Origin: Clostridiales bacterium
GTDB lineage: Bacteria; Bacillota; Clostridia; Christensenellales; Pumilibacteraceae
Direction: 5' to 3'
Length of the DNA: 64,000 bases
Assembly: GCA_022508505.1 (NCBI GenBank)
Contig: JAFLVC010000011.1
Location: forward strand, 1-64,000
Under the pieces are notes generated by a model, which made no database searches, was not told where the DNA came from, and saw only the letters and a list, made by a program, of their open reading frames with translations. Below, one piece after another: positions 1 to 7,932 of this stretch (positions are counted from its first letter, which is position 1; each line of letters opens with the position of its first letter). Made by a program: the position numbers and the translations under genes.

Positions 1-2647
1 ATTTCTTTCTCGGGTTCTTGATGTTTGCCTGAGCGGCTGCGAGGCGCGCGATGGGCACGCGGTACGGCGAGCAGGACACGTAGTCGAGGCCGATCTTGTG
101 GCAGAACTCGATGGACGAAGGATCGCCGCCGTGTTCGCCGCAGATGCCGCAGTGAAGCTTTTTGCGCGACTTCTTGCCGAGCTTGACGGCCGTTTCCATG
201 AGCTTGCCGACGCCTATCGTGTCAAGCCTGCTGAACGGATCGGATTCGTAGATCTTGTTCGCGTAGTACGAAGGCAAGAACTTGCCCGCGTCGTCGCGGC
301 TGAAGCCGAACGTCATCTGCGTAAGGTCGTTGGTGCCGAAGCAGAAGAACTCCGCTTCCTTGGCAATCTCGTCGGCGGTGAGCGCCGCGCGAGGGATTTC
401 TATCATCGTGCCGACCTCGTACTTGAGCTTGACGTTTGCTTCTTTGATTACGGCGTCCGCCGTCTCTACGACGATCTTCTTGACGAACGCAAGCTCTTTT
501 ATCTCGCCTACGAGCGGGATCATGATTTCGGGAACGACCTTCCACTTGGGATGGCGCTTCTGCACGGCGACGGCGGCCTTGATAACCGCTTTGGTCTGCA
601 TGACGGCAATCTCGGGATACGTTACGGTAAGACGGCAGCCGCGGTGACCCATCATCGGGTTGAACTCATGCAAGTCGGAGATAATCTGCTTGATTTGAGC
701 GACGGTCTTGCCTTGCGCCTTCGCGAGCGCTTTGATGTCCGCTTCGTCGGTCGGGACGAACTCGTGCAGAGGCGGATCGAGGAAACGAATGGTAACGGGC
801 TGGCCTTCGAGAGCTTCCATGAGACCCTCAAAGTCTGCCTGCTGCATGGGCTCGATCTTGGCGAGCGCGGCCTCGCGCTCCTCGAGCGTGTCGGCGCAAA
901 TCATTTCGCGGAACGCGCCGATACGGTCGGGCTCGAAGAACATGTGCTCGGTGCGGCAAAGGCCGATGCCCTGCGCGCCGAACGCCGCGGCCTGCTTTGC
1001 GTCCTTCGGGGTGTCGGCGTTGGTGCGGACGCCGATTGCCTTGTACTTGTCGGCGAGCTCCATAATCCTGCCGAAGTAGCCGGAGTTGGGGTCTGCGGGA
1101 ACGGTAGGGATCAGGCAGTCGTAAATCGTGCCCGTCGAGCCGTCGAGCGACAGCGAGTCGCCTTCCTTGAACACCTTGCCGGCGAGAGTGAACTGCTTGT
1201 TCTCCTCGTCCATCTTGATATCGCCGCAACCCGACACGCAGCACGTTCCCATGCCGCGTGCGACAACTGCCGCGTGCGAGGTCTGGCCGCCGCGCACGGT
1301 AAGTATGCCCTGCGCGAACTTCATGCCCTCGATGTCCTCGGGGCTGGTCTCGAGCCTGACGAGAACGACCTTCTTGCCCTTCTTGCCTTCGATGACGGCG
1401 TCTTCGGCGGTGAACACGATCTGGCCGGCAGCCGCGCCCGGGGACGCCGCAATGCCCTTGCCGACGACGTTGTTCTTGTCGGCTTTTTTAAGCTCGTTGG
1501 GATCGAACTGCGGGTGGAGCAGCATGTCGAGCGACTTGGCGTCGATCTGCATGAGCGCTTCCTGTTCGGTTATCATTTTTTCGTCGATGAGGTCGCACGC
1601 AATCTTGATAGCGGCGGCGGCAGTGCGCTTGCCGTTACGGGTCTGGAGCATGTACAGCTTGCCCTGCTCGATGGTGAACTCCATGTCCTGCATGTCGCGG
1701 TAGTGGTTCTCGAGCGTCTTGCAGACATCGAGGAATTGCTTATACACGTCGGGAAGAACTTCCGCCATCTTGGATATAGGCATCGGGGTACGAACGCCAG
1801 CAACGACGTCCTCGCCCTGCGCGTTCATAAGGAACTCGCCCATAAGGCCTTTCTCGCCCGTCGCGGGGTTGCGCGTGAACGCGACGCCCGTGCCGCAGTC
1901 GTTGCCCATGTTACCGAACGCCATCATCTGGACGTTTACGGCCGTGCCCCAGCTGTACGGAATGTCGTGGTCCATGCGGTAGATGTTTGCGCGGGGGTTG
2001 TCCCACGAACGGAAAACCGCTTTGACAGCTTCGAAGAGCTGCTCCTTCGGATCGCTCGGGAAGTCCTTGCCGAGCTGCTTTTTGTATTCTGCCTTGAACT
2101 GGTTGGCAAGCGTCTTGAGGTCGTCGGCATTGAGGTCGACGTCGTATTCAACGCCCTTTTCTTCCTTCATCTTGTCGATGAGCTTTTCGAAGTATTTCTT
2201 GCCGACTTCCATGACGACGTCCGAGAACATCTGGATAAAGCGGCGGTAGCAGTCCCACGCCCAGCGGGGGTTGCCCGACTTTTTGGCGATGGTCTCTACG
2301 ACTTCCTCGTTAAGACCGAGGTTGAGTATGGTGTCCATCATGCCAGGCATGGAAGCGCGAGCGCCCGAACGAACCGAAACAAGAAGGGGGTTTTCCTTGT
2401 CGCCGAACTTCTTGCCGCAGATTTGCTCCATCTTGTCGATGTAGGTCATTATCTCTTTCTGAATGTCGGGGTTGATCTTGCGTCCGTCCTCGTAGTACTG
2501 AGTGCACGCCTCGGTGGAAATCGTAAATCCCTGAGGAACGGGAAGTCCGATGTTGGTCATTTCGGCGAGGTTTGCGCCCTTGCCGCCCAAAAGCTCGCGC
2601 ATCTTGGCGTTGCCCTCGGTGAACAGATAGCAATACTTCTTTGCCAT
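1..2647 (-). CDS. ppdK: Pyruvate, phosphate dikinase (stop just beyond left edge)
   Basis: This cytosolic enzyme interconverts pyruvate, ATP and phosphate with phosphoenolpyruvate, AMP and pyrophosphate, usually acting glycolytically in anaerobes. It is missing from the ORF track because no stop codon is inside the window. The reverse strand reads MAKKYCYLF from 2647 and stays open for 882 codons to position 2, ending ..IKNPRKK with a T as the next base, so the stop is probably the very next codon. Visible are the N-terminal ATP-grasp part (GGKGANLAEM near residue 20), the phosphohistidine motif GGQTSHAAVVARGMG in the middle, and the C-terminal PEP-binding barrel with GTNDLTQ and a HCGICGEHGGDP segment. 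The length matches the family (about 875-890). An AAGGAG Shine-Dalgarno lies 8 bases before the ATG. The 856-aa plus-strand ORF over the same DNA is a shadow. Confidence 0.97.
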   Translation of the reverse strand, partial: MAKKYCYLFTEGNAKMRELLGGKGANLAEMTNIGLPVPQGFTISTEACTQYYEDGRKINPDIQKEIMTYIDKMEQICGKKFGDKENPLLVSVRSGARASMPGMMDTILNLGLNEEVVETIAKKSGNPRWAWDCYRRFIQMFSDVVMEVGKKYFEKLIDKMKEEKGVEYDVDLNADDLKTLANQFKAEYKKQLGKDFPSDPKEQLFEAVKAVFRSWDNPRANIYRMDHDIPYSWGTAVNVQMMAFGNMGNDCGTGVAFTRNPATGEKGLMGEFLMNAQGEDVVAGVRTPMPISKMAEVLPDVYKQFLDVCKTLENHYRDMQDMEFTIEQGKLYMLQTRNGKRTAAAAIKIACDLIDEKMITEQEALMQIDAKSLDMLLHPQFDPNELKKADKNNVVGKGIAASPGAAAGQIVFTAEDAVIEGKKGKKVVLVRLETSPEDIEGMKFAQGILTVRGGQTSHAAVVARGMGTCCVSGCGDIKMDEENKQFTLAGKVFKEGDSLSLDGSTGTIYDCLIPTVPADPNSGYFGRIMELADKYKAIGVRTNADTPKDAKQAAAFGAQGIGLCRTEHMFFEPDRIGAFREMICADTLEEREAALAKIEPMQQADFEGLMEALEGQPVTIRFLDPPLHEFVPTDEADIKALAKAQGKTVAQIKQIISDLHEFNPMMGHRGCRLTVTYPEIAVMQTKAVIKAAVAVQKRHPKWKVVPEIMIPLVGEIKELAFVKKIVVETADAVIKEANVKLKYEVGTMIEIPRAALTADEIAKEAEFFCFGTNDLTQMTFGFSRDDAGKFLPSYYANKIYESDPFSRLDTIGVGKLMETAVKLGKKSRKKLHCGICGEHGGDPSSIEFCHKIGLDYVSCSPYRVPIARLAAAQANIKNPRKK

Positions 2648-2685
2648 TTTGTCAATCTCCTTGATTAGTATTTTTACCACAAGAT

Positions 2686-2714
2686 ATTGTATCAAACATG
2701 ATAAAAAAACGCAA
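2686..2714 (-). promoter_or_regulatory. Probable sigma-A promoter of ppdK
   Basis: Read on the minus strand: TTGCGT, 17 bases, TACAAT, ending about 38 bases before the ppdK start. The -10 is good and the -35 only partly matches consensus. Confidence 0.5.
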
Positions 2715-2722
2715 GCGTTTTC

Positions 2723-2748
2723 GCCTACTTCTTTGAAAAGAAGTAGGC
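2723..2748. repeat. Perfect palindrome upstream of ppdK
   Basis: The 26-base inverted repeat has an 11-bp stem (GCCTACTTCTT) and a 4-base loop. It lies just upstream of the ppdK promoter. It is not followed by a convincing T-tract on either strand, so I call it a palindromic repeat rather than a terminator. A looser relative of the stem serves as the terminator after the aspartokinase gene near 12.06 kb. Confidence 0.6.
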
Positions 2749-2872
2749 AAGAAACTTTTAGTGTCGTGTGTTTACTGCCGTTGTTCATTGTTTGTTTCAC
2801 CCGACGAGGGGCGCGGCGTTGGAAATTGCTCGACGCCACCATGTCGATAACGATAGCAGTACAAAAAAATTA

Positions 2873-2918
2873 TAGATTCTTCGACTCCGCGCCGTCGTCG
2901 CTTCGCTCAGAATGACAC
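2873..2918. repeat. Dispersed repeat, half copy (family A, AGATTCTTCG...CAGAATGAC)
   Basis: The segment starts AGATTCTTCGACT and ends GCTCAGAATGACAC. It matches the right half of the full palindromic element at 29.91-30.00 kb. A degenerate opposite arm (GTCGTCCTGAGCCTGCAAAGAA) may lie at about 2966-2988. The rest of the 440-base gap between ppdK and recO (2648-3088) holds only the promoter, the palindrome and the recO terminator. Confidence 0.7.
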
Positions 2919-2990
2919 AATAAAGACATATTGTTGTGTCATAAAGAAATGCATAGTTTTACTATGTCGTCCTGAGCCTGCAAAGAACCT

Positions 2991-3019
2991 AAAAGCGCGA
3001 GCATCTATATCTCGCGCTT
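2991..3019 (-). terminator. Rho-independent terminator of the yqfC...recO operon
   Basis: On the minus strand AAGCGCGAG, a 9-base loop and CTCGCGCTT are followed by TT and A/G-rich sequence. It lies about 70 bases after the recO stop. The T-tract is short, so termination may be partial. Confidence 0.6.
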
Positions 3020-3088
3020 CAATAATTCTTATCTCTTATTTTTTATCTTTTATATCTTATCTTAGCCACGCAGTGGCGCTTTTCGGCA

Positions 3089-3721
3089 CTATTTATACAG
3101 GTCGACGGACTCTATGCTTTTAAGTCCGACGTCGAAGTTTTTGGAAAACTCGGAGATTATGTACTTAAGCGCGCGGCGCGTCATGTCGCTCTCCTCGCGC
3201 TTTTCGTAGCCGTGCCGTTGGCAATAGCCGAGCATTTGCACGGGGCTCTTAGGCTCGCTTTCGTACGTGTACTCGCGATAAAAGCCGGAAAGCTTGAGTA
3301 GCTCGCACACGTAGGTTATTGCCGAATAGTACGGATCGCCGTCGAACTGCGCAGACTTGATAAACCTCAGCATCTCGACGAAAACGTCGGGGTGCGGCTC
3401 GTCGTCGCCGAGCGCAAGCATAGTCGCCTCGGCGCAAACCGACGCTGCCGCATACATCTTTAAGTCGGCGCTCAGCCCGTAACCGTCCTGTATCATTGCG
3501 GGCTCAATCGGCGTAAGAAACGCGCCTCTGGTCGACGTGAACCGCGCATTGAAAACGGCAAACGCCTGAGCAAACGGCTTTAGCTTTGCCTTTGCCTTCT
3601 TCACGCCGCGGAACTGCAGCGTCGCCATGCCGTTTTCGGCTGTCAAGACATTCGCAAGCCTGTCGTCGTCGCGGTAGTCGCTTATCTTGAGCACTATGCA
3701 GTTGTCGGTAAAATCTCTCAT
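3089..3721 (-). CDS. recO: DNA repair protein RecO
   Basis: RecO loads RecA onto single-stranded DNA with RecR during recombinational gap repair. The 210-residue product starts MRDFTDNCIVLKISDYRDDDR, the OB-fold N-terminus typical of RecO, and continues as an alpha-helical C-terminal part. The family zinc-finger cysteines are largely absent here (a lone YCQRHGY remains). At 210 residues it is shorter than the usual 240-260. It directly follows yqzL with no gap and lies downstream of era, the conserved Firmicutes order, which supports the call. The probable terminator is at about 3.0 kb. Confidence 0.9.
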   Translation of the reverse strand: MRDFTDNCIVLKISDYRDDDRLANVLTAENGMATLQFRGVKKAKAKLKPFAQAFAVFNARFTSTRGAFLTPIEPAMIQDGYGLSADLKMYAAASVCAEATMLALGDDEPHPDVFVEMLRFIKSAQFDGDPYYSAITYVCELLKLSGFYREYTYESEPKSPVQMLGYCQRHGYEKREESDMTRRALKYIISEFSKNFDVGLKSIESVDLYK

Positions 3722-3835
3722 TCAGCCTTGTTTATCGCGTTGATTTTTCTCTTTGCTACGAACGTACATCGAATAGTACGTCGGCTCGCCCGTCGCGCAG
3801 AACAATTCCCACAGCATTTTTTCGTCCTCTTTCAT
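3722..3835 (-). CDS. yqzL: YqzL-like small protein
   Basis: This 37-codon gene is too short for the ORF track. It reads MKEDEKMLWELFCATGEPTY and ends ..NQRDKQG before TGA. An excellent GGAGG lies 6 bases before the ATG, and the stop directly abuts the recO ATG. YqzL-family peptides (about 40-47 aa, with a W-x-x-F-x-x-T-G core) sit between era and recO in many Firmicutes. Both the WELFCATGEPTYY core and the position match. Its function is not established. Confidence 0.8.
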   Translation of the reverse strand: MKEDEKMLWELFCATGEPTYYSMYVRSKEKNQRDKQG

Positions 3836-3905
3836 AAAACACCTCCGTCGGTTACTCTGTCTATTTTGCCACCGACGTGAGTGTTTATGCTATTTCGACC
3901 GCATT

Positions 3906-3957
3906 AGGCTCCCTTGTGCAAGACCGGGCGGCGACGAAGGAGCCGACTGAGGGACTG
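3906..3957. repeat. Dispersed GGCTCCCTTGTG-type repeat, degenerate copy
   Basis: The sequence has the arms GGCTCC and GGAGCC followed by GACTGAGGGACTGTTT. It resembles, from memory, a short intergenic repeat scattered in gut Clostridia genomes (CTCCCTTGTG...GAGGGATTGTT). It fills the gap between yqzL and the ybeY-era fusion. No second copy was seen in this window. Confidence 0.4.
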
Positions 3958-3958
3958 T

Positions 3959-5293
3959 TTAATATCCGATGTCGCGCAATATGTTTTGCTTGTCGCGCCA
4001 GCCGGGGCGCACCTTGACGAACAGCTCGAGGTAGACCTGCGTGTCGAGCAGTTTTTCTATATCGCGGCGCGCCGAGCTGCCTATGCGCTTTATCATCGCC
4101 GCGTCGTCGCCGATTACTATTCTTTTATGCGACTGCTTGTCTACTATTACGTCGGCGGTTATATGCACCGGTGACTTACTCTCGTCAACCTTCATGACCG
4201 AAACTCCCACGCCGTGCGGAATCTCGTCCTGCAAAAACAGCAGCGCCTTTTCGCGCACAATCTCGCCTATCATGAACTTGACGGGTCTGTCGGTGTACTC
4301 GTCGGGCGGGAACAAAAATCCGCCGTCTCTGCATTCGCCTTTAAGCGCGCGAATAAGAACGTCTATGTTCCGTCCCGTCTTGCAGCTCGTCGGAATTACG
4401 TCGCGAATGGAGCGCCCTTCCTTTTTTGACATGTACGGATTGAGCTTGTCGAGTATGGGATATATCGCCTCATACCCCTTTAAATCGGTCTTATTTACTA
4501 CGACGTACAGCGGGGCGCGGAATTTCAACCGTTCTTCTATCAACTTGATATCGTCGGGCGTGATGCCCTTTGTGCAGTCGAGAACGACGACAACGACGTC
4601 GGCGTCGCCGCCGAGCGAGCTCTTTATGCTCTTGTCCATGTGCTCGTCGAGCTTGCTTCTCGGCTTGAACATTCCCGGCGTGTCGAGGAATACTATCTGC
4701 TTATTTCCCGCCGTGTAGATGCCCGTAATCCTGTCGCGCGTCGTCTGCGGCTTGGGTGAAACGATTGAAACCTTTTCGCCGACTATTGCGTTTACGAGCG
4801 ACGACTTGCCTGCGTTCGGACGGCCGACGACCGCTACGACAACGGACTCGTCTTTTGCGCCGAGGATTTTTTCCTCCATGTCGCGCATTTTCTTTTTGTC
4901 CTCGTCCTCGATATGGTCGTAGCCGAGAATGTGCAATAACCCATGGACGAACAGGTAGTTTATCTCGCGTTCGCCCGTGCCGTATTCCTCCGCCTGACGC
5001 TTTGCGGCGTCCTCGTTTATCGCTATCTCGCCCAAAACGACTGCGTTTTGCAATTTGTCGTAGTCGTTCGGATAGTTCTTTTCGGTTAGCTCTTCAATCT
5101 TTTCAAGCGCGGGAAAGCTCAACACGTCCGTCGTCTTATCGACACCGCGCGTGTCGCGGTTGAGAGTGCGCATTTCTTCGTCGTCGATTATCTCGACGTC
5201 CACCGACGCGCTGCCCTTGAGAGAGAGCACGTCGTACGCAATATTGGCAAGCCTTAAAAATTCCGGCCTTGCATCGCCCGTCAGCTTAAACAT
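3959..5293 (-). CDS. ybeY-era: Natural fusion of YbeY endoribonuclease and Era GTPase
   Basis: One uninterrupted 444-residue ORF joins two ribosome-biogenesis proteins that are usually separate. Residues 1-145 are YbeY, with the zinc-binding motif HGLLHILGYDH giving H117, H121 and H127. At about residue 150 the chain passes directly into Era: GRPNAGKS P-loop at 157-164, DTPG (G3), NKTD (G4), then the C-terminal KH domain with GxxGxxI-like IKRIGSSARRDIEKLL. YbeY matures 16S rRNA 3' ends, and Era binds the same 3' end and guides 30S assembly, so the fusion is functionally coherent. There is no internal stop or frameshift. The start overlaps the pgpH end by 8 bases. Confidence 0.95.
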   Translation of the reverse strand: MFKLTGDARPEFLRLANIAYDVLSLKGSASVDVEIIDDEEMRTLNRDTRGVDKTTDVLSFPALEKIEELTEKNYPNDYDKLQNAVVLGEIAINEDAAKRQAEEYGTGEREINYLFVHGLLHILGYDHIEDEDKKKMRDMEEKILGAKDESVVVAVVGRPNAGKSSLVNAIVGEKVSIVSPKPQTTRDRITGIYTAGNKQIVFLDTPGMFKPRSKLDEHMDKSIKSSLGGDADVVVVVLDCTKGITPDDIKLIEERLKFRAPLYVVVNKTDLKGYEAIYPILDKLNPYMSKKEGRSIRDVIPTSCKTGRNIDVLIRALKGECRDGGFLFPPDEYTDRPVKFMIGEIVREKALLFLQDEIPHGVGVSVMKVDESKSPVHITADVIVDKQSHKRIVIGDDAAMIKRIGSSARRDIEKLLDTQVYLELFVKVRPGWRDKQNILRDIGY

Positions 5294-6755
5294 GAGCGTC
5301 GTCTTTCTGCGCGCCAGTGTTGTACTTGATGCGCTTGTGGTACAGTCCGCCGTAAGCTCCGACGATTGCCGCGCGAATGGTGTTGAGCTCCTGCATGGTT
5401 ATCGCGCATTTGTCGAACTGACCGAGCCGCAGGCGCTCGTCGATCATCGCCTTTAACAACCTGTCAACCTTCTCGCCGTCGGGGTTGTCCATAGCGCGGA
5501 TGGCAGCTTCCGCCGAATCGCAAATCATGAGTATTGCGGAAACCTTGCCGCGCGGCGTATCGCCGTGATAGCGGTATTCTTCCATGTCGACTTCGCCGTC
5601 GGTAAGGCTTTTCGCCTTGTTGTAAAAATACGTTATGGGGAGCGTGCCCTGATGCTCTATCGTGGCGCGAGCTATTTCTTCGGGTATTCTATGCTCCTTG
5701 CAAAGATTATAACCGTCGACGGTGTGCTGGCGAATAATCTCCGCCGAAACCTCGGGCAAAATGTCGTTGTGCGGGTTGTAGCCCGACTGGTTTTCGGTAA
5801 AGTACATAGCGTTGTTGAGCTTACCTACGTCGTGATAGTAGGCGCAAGCTCTGGCAAAGTACGGGTTTTCGCCTATCGCCGTCGCGCATATCTCGGCGAA
5901 GTTGGCAACCGCTATGCTGTGATTGAACGTGCCCGGCGCTTCGACTATCAGCCTGTGAATGAGCGGCTGCTTGTGGCTTGTCAATTCTACGAGCTTGAAG
6001 TCCGTCGTCACGTTGAACACACTTTCGATGATCGGCTCGAGGAATGTCGCAAGCAGCATCTGCCCCGCCGCCGTTATTCCGATATACATGAAGTTGTCGA
6101 CGAGCGGCTCAACGCTCAGCGAATATACCGAAAGGAATACGACGTACATCGCCATTGCCGACAGCACCGTGACGAACGCGCGGAACACCGATTTTACTCG
6201 CGTCATGGCGGTCGGGAAAGCATAGACGCCTATCGCACCGCTGAGAACGCCGGATATCGCGGTAAACGACACGACGGCAAATCTGTTGCTTACAATGTCG
6301 ACAAGCGTGAAGGACGATATAAGACTGGCAAACACGTTAAGCGTAAATGCGTCATGTCGCTTCGAAAACGGCAGAACGAGAAGCGCCGTCAATGATATGA
6401 GCATTCCGTAAGGGTTTACGTATGCAATAAATATATTAGCCGTGACAACCACCGTAAAGACGGACATGAACGCCGTCGGTTCTTTCAGTCTCGACATCAA
6501 CTCCTTGCGCGAAAACGCAATATATAGGTACATCGCACCGAGAATAGTCAGGAGCGCAAACGCAAATATTAGGTTTGCCGCCGTTTCCGACAGCTCTTCC
6601 GTTCCGTCTTTTACGGTCAGAAAATGCACGCGCAATACGAGCGCTATGTAAATAACGGCAAACGACGCCAAAAATATTCCGGCGAGCACAACGTATGCGC
6701 TTTTAGGCGGTGAATTGGGTTTTTCGACATTCGGCTTATCCGTCCGAACTTCCAT
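5286..6755 (-). CDS. pgpH: PgpH-type HD-domain membrane phosphodiesterase (c-di-AMP hydrolase), short form
   Basis: PgpH proteins degrade cyclic di-AMP with a cytoplasmic HD domain behind a seven-helix membrane module. This 489-residue protein has a first membrane span at about 25-45, a cluster of spans from 65 to 245, then the HD domain with NHS (H279) and HDVGKL (H308, D309) metal ligands and a conserved C-terminal helical part. Family members are normally about 700 residues because a large extracellular domain sits between helix 1 and helix 2. Here only about 20 residues separate them, so that domain is missing. SD AAGGAG is 5 bases before the ATG. It is followed by ybeY-era, as in Bacillus yqfF-yqfG. 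Confidence 0.9.
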   Translation of the reverse strand: MEVRTDKPNVEKPNSPPKSAYVVLAGIFLASFAVIYIALVLRVHFLTVKDGTEELSETAANLIFAFALLTILGAMYLYIAFSRKELMSRLKEPTAFMSVFTVVVTANIFIAYVNPYGMLISLTALLVLPFSKRHDAFTLNVFASLISSFTLVDIVSNRFAVVSFTAISGVLSGAIGVYAFPTAMTRVKSVFRAFVTVLSAMAMYVVFLSVYSLSVEPLVDNFMYIGITAAGQMLLATFLEPIIESVFNVTTDFKLVELTSHKQPLIHRLIVEAPGTFNHSIAVANFAEICATAIGENPYFARACAYYHDVGKLNNAMYFTENQSGYNPHNDILPEVSAEIIRQHTVDGYNLCKEHRIPEEIARATIEHQGTLPITYFYNKAKSLTDGEVDMEEYRYHGDTPRGKVSAILMICDSAEAAIRAMDNPDGEKVDRLLKAMIDERLRLGQFDKCAITMQELNTIRAAIVGAYGGLYHKRIKYNTGAQKDDAHV

Positions 6756-6782
6756 GATTTCTCCTTTTGATGCTTTTGTGTT

Positions 6783-7772
6783 TTATTCTGTTTTACTGTC
6801 TTTGTTTTTATTTGTTTTTGTTGCTTTGTCGGCGGGCTTTGCTTGGCCCTTGCTTGCGTCCTTGTCATACGCCTCGACTATTCTTTGAACGAGATCGTGC
6901 CGCACGACGTCCTTGCCCGTAAGCCGCACGAACGCGACCGACTCGACGCCGCTCAGCACTCTTTCCGCATCCTTAAGTCCCGACGGCGCGCCCTGAAGAT
7001 CGACTTGCGTGTCGTCGCCCGTGACTATTGCGCGGCTTCCCTCGCCGAACCGCGTCAAAAACATTTTCATCTGTTCGGGCGTGGTATTCTGCGCCTCGTC
7101 GAGTATCATGAACGCCGAGGAAAGCGTGCGGCCGCGCATGTACGCAAGCGGTGCAATCTCGACAGTGCCGCGCTCGATGAGCTTGCCGTAATCGTCGCCG
7201 AACATATCGCCGAGCGCGTCGTAAAGCGGTCGCAGATACGGATCGACCTTCATCTGCAGGTCGCCCGGCAAAAAACCGAGCTTTTCACCCGCTTCGATGG
7301 CAGGCCTTGTCAAAATAATGCGCTTGACCTCGCCGCGCTTTACGGCCGCCGCCGCCATGGCGACTGCAAGATAAGTTTTGCCCGTTCCTGCGGGGCCTAT
7401 AGCAAAAGTCAAAAGATTATTGTTTACGGCGTCTGCAAAACGCTTTTGATTGCGCGTTTTTGCGAATATCTTTTTGCCGTATGCGTTGGTAGCTATCGGC
7501 TTTGCGACGATGTTCTCGAGGCCGTCGGGCTCGACGCACAAAATGTCGTAGTAGCGTTTTACGGCGGCGGGATCTACCGTCTCGCCGCGCACCTGTGCGT
7601 CGATGAGCTTGTCCAACAGAAGCCGCGCAAGCTCGACGCTTTGACCTGTTATGACAACTTCATCGCCTGCGACGCGCAACCGCACGTCGCACAGCGATTC
7701 TATTGTTTTTAGATTGGCGTCGTATGCGCCGAAAACCGCGCGCAGCTCGCCCTCGCTGTAAGCCTCTCTCAA
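6783..7772 (-). CDS. phoH: PhoH-family ATPase
   Basis: PhoH is a cytosolic P-loop ATPase of the YbeZ type, thought to work with YbeY in RNA metabolism. The 329 residues carry a KH-like N-terminal part, the Walker A GPAGTGKTYLA near residue 135, the conserved LTRPAIEAGEKLGFLPGD, and Walker B FMILDEAQNTTPEQMK. The C-terminus is a lysine-rich tail (KATKTNKNKDSKTE) not needed for the fold. The start is a TTG with GGAG 8 bases upstream; no ATG is better placed. The pgpH gene follows after 27 bases. Confidence 0.95.
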   Translation of the reverse strand: MREAYSEGELRAVFGAYDANLKTIESLCDVRLRVAGDEVVITGQSVELARLLLDKLIDAQVRGETVDPAAVKRYYDILCVEPDGLENIVAKPIATNAYGKKIFAKTRNQKRFADAVNNNLLTFAIGPAGTGKTYLAVAMAAAAVKRGEVKRIILTRPAIEAGEKLGFLPGDLQMKVDPYLRPLYDALGDMFGDDYGKLIERGTVEIAPLAYMRGRTLSSAFMILDEAQNTTPEQMKMFLTRFGEGSRAIVTGDDTQVDLQGAPSGLKDAERVLSGVESVAFVRLTGKDVVRHDLVQRIVEAYDKDASKGQAKPADKATKTNKNKDSKTE

Positions 7773-7794
7773 AAGTTTTTCTCCGTTATGTGTG

Positions 7795-7870
7795 CGTCAT
7801 CTTATTCGAGGAGCAAATTTGTTTGCTCGCAATGGCAAATTTGCGTCGACGACAAATTCGGTGTCTCCGC
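7795..7870. repeat. Dispersed repeat family B, copy 1
   Basis: A run beginning TTATTCGAGGAGCAAATTT and including GGCAAATTTGCG and CAAATTCGGTGT recurs in inverted orientation at 48.18-48.25 kb with about 75-80 percent identity by eye. It forms most of the 160-base gap between yqfD and phoH, interrupting an otherwise tight operon. Confidence 0.6.
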
Positions 7871-7932
7871 TGCTTGCGACAGAGCTTGCGTGCAAGCACG
7901 CGAGTTCGGAGCTTGTCCGGGAAATACCTAAT

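Noticed and set aside
98-2668. 856-residue plus-strand ORF
   Set aside because: It is exactly antisense to ppdK, whose minus-strand translation matches the enzyme throughout. The open frame results from biased codon use.
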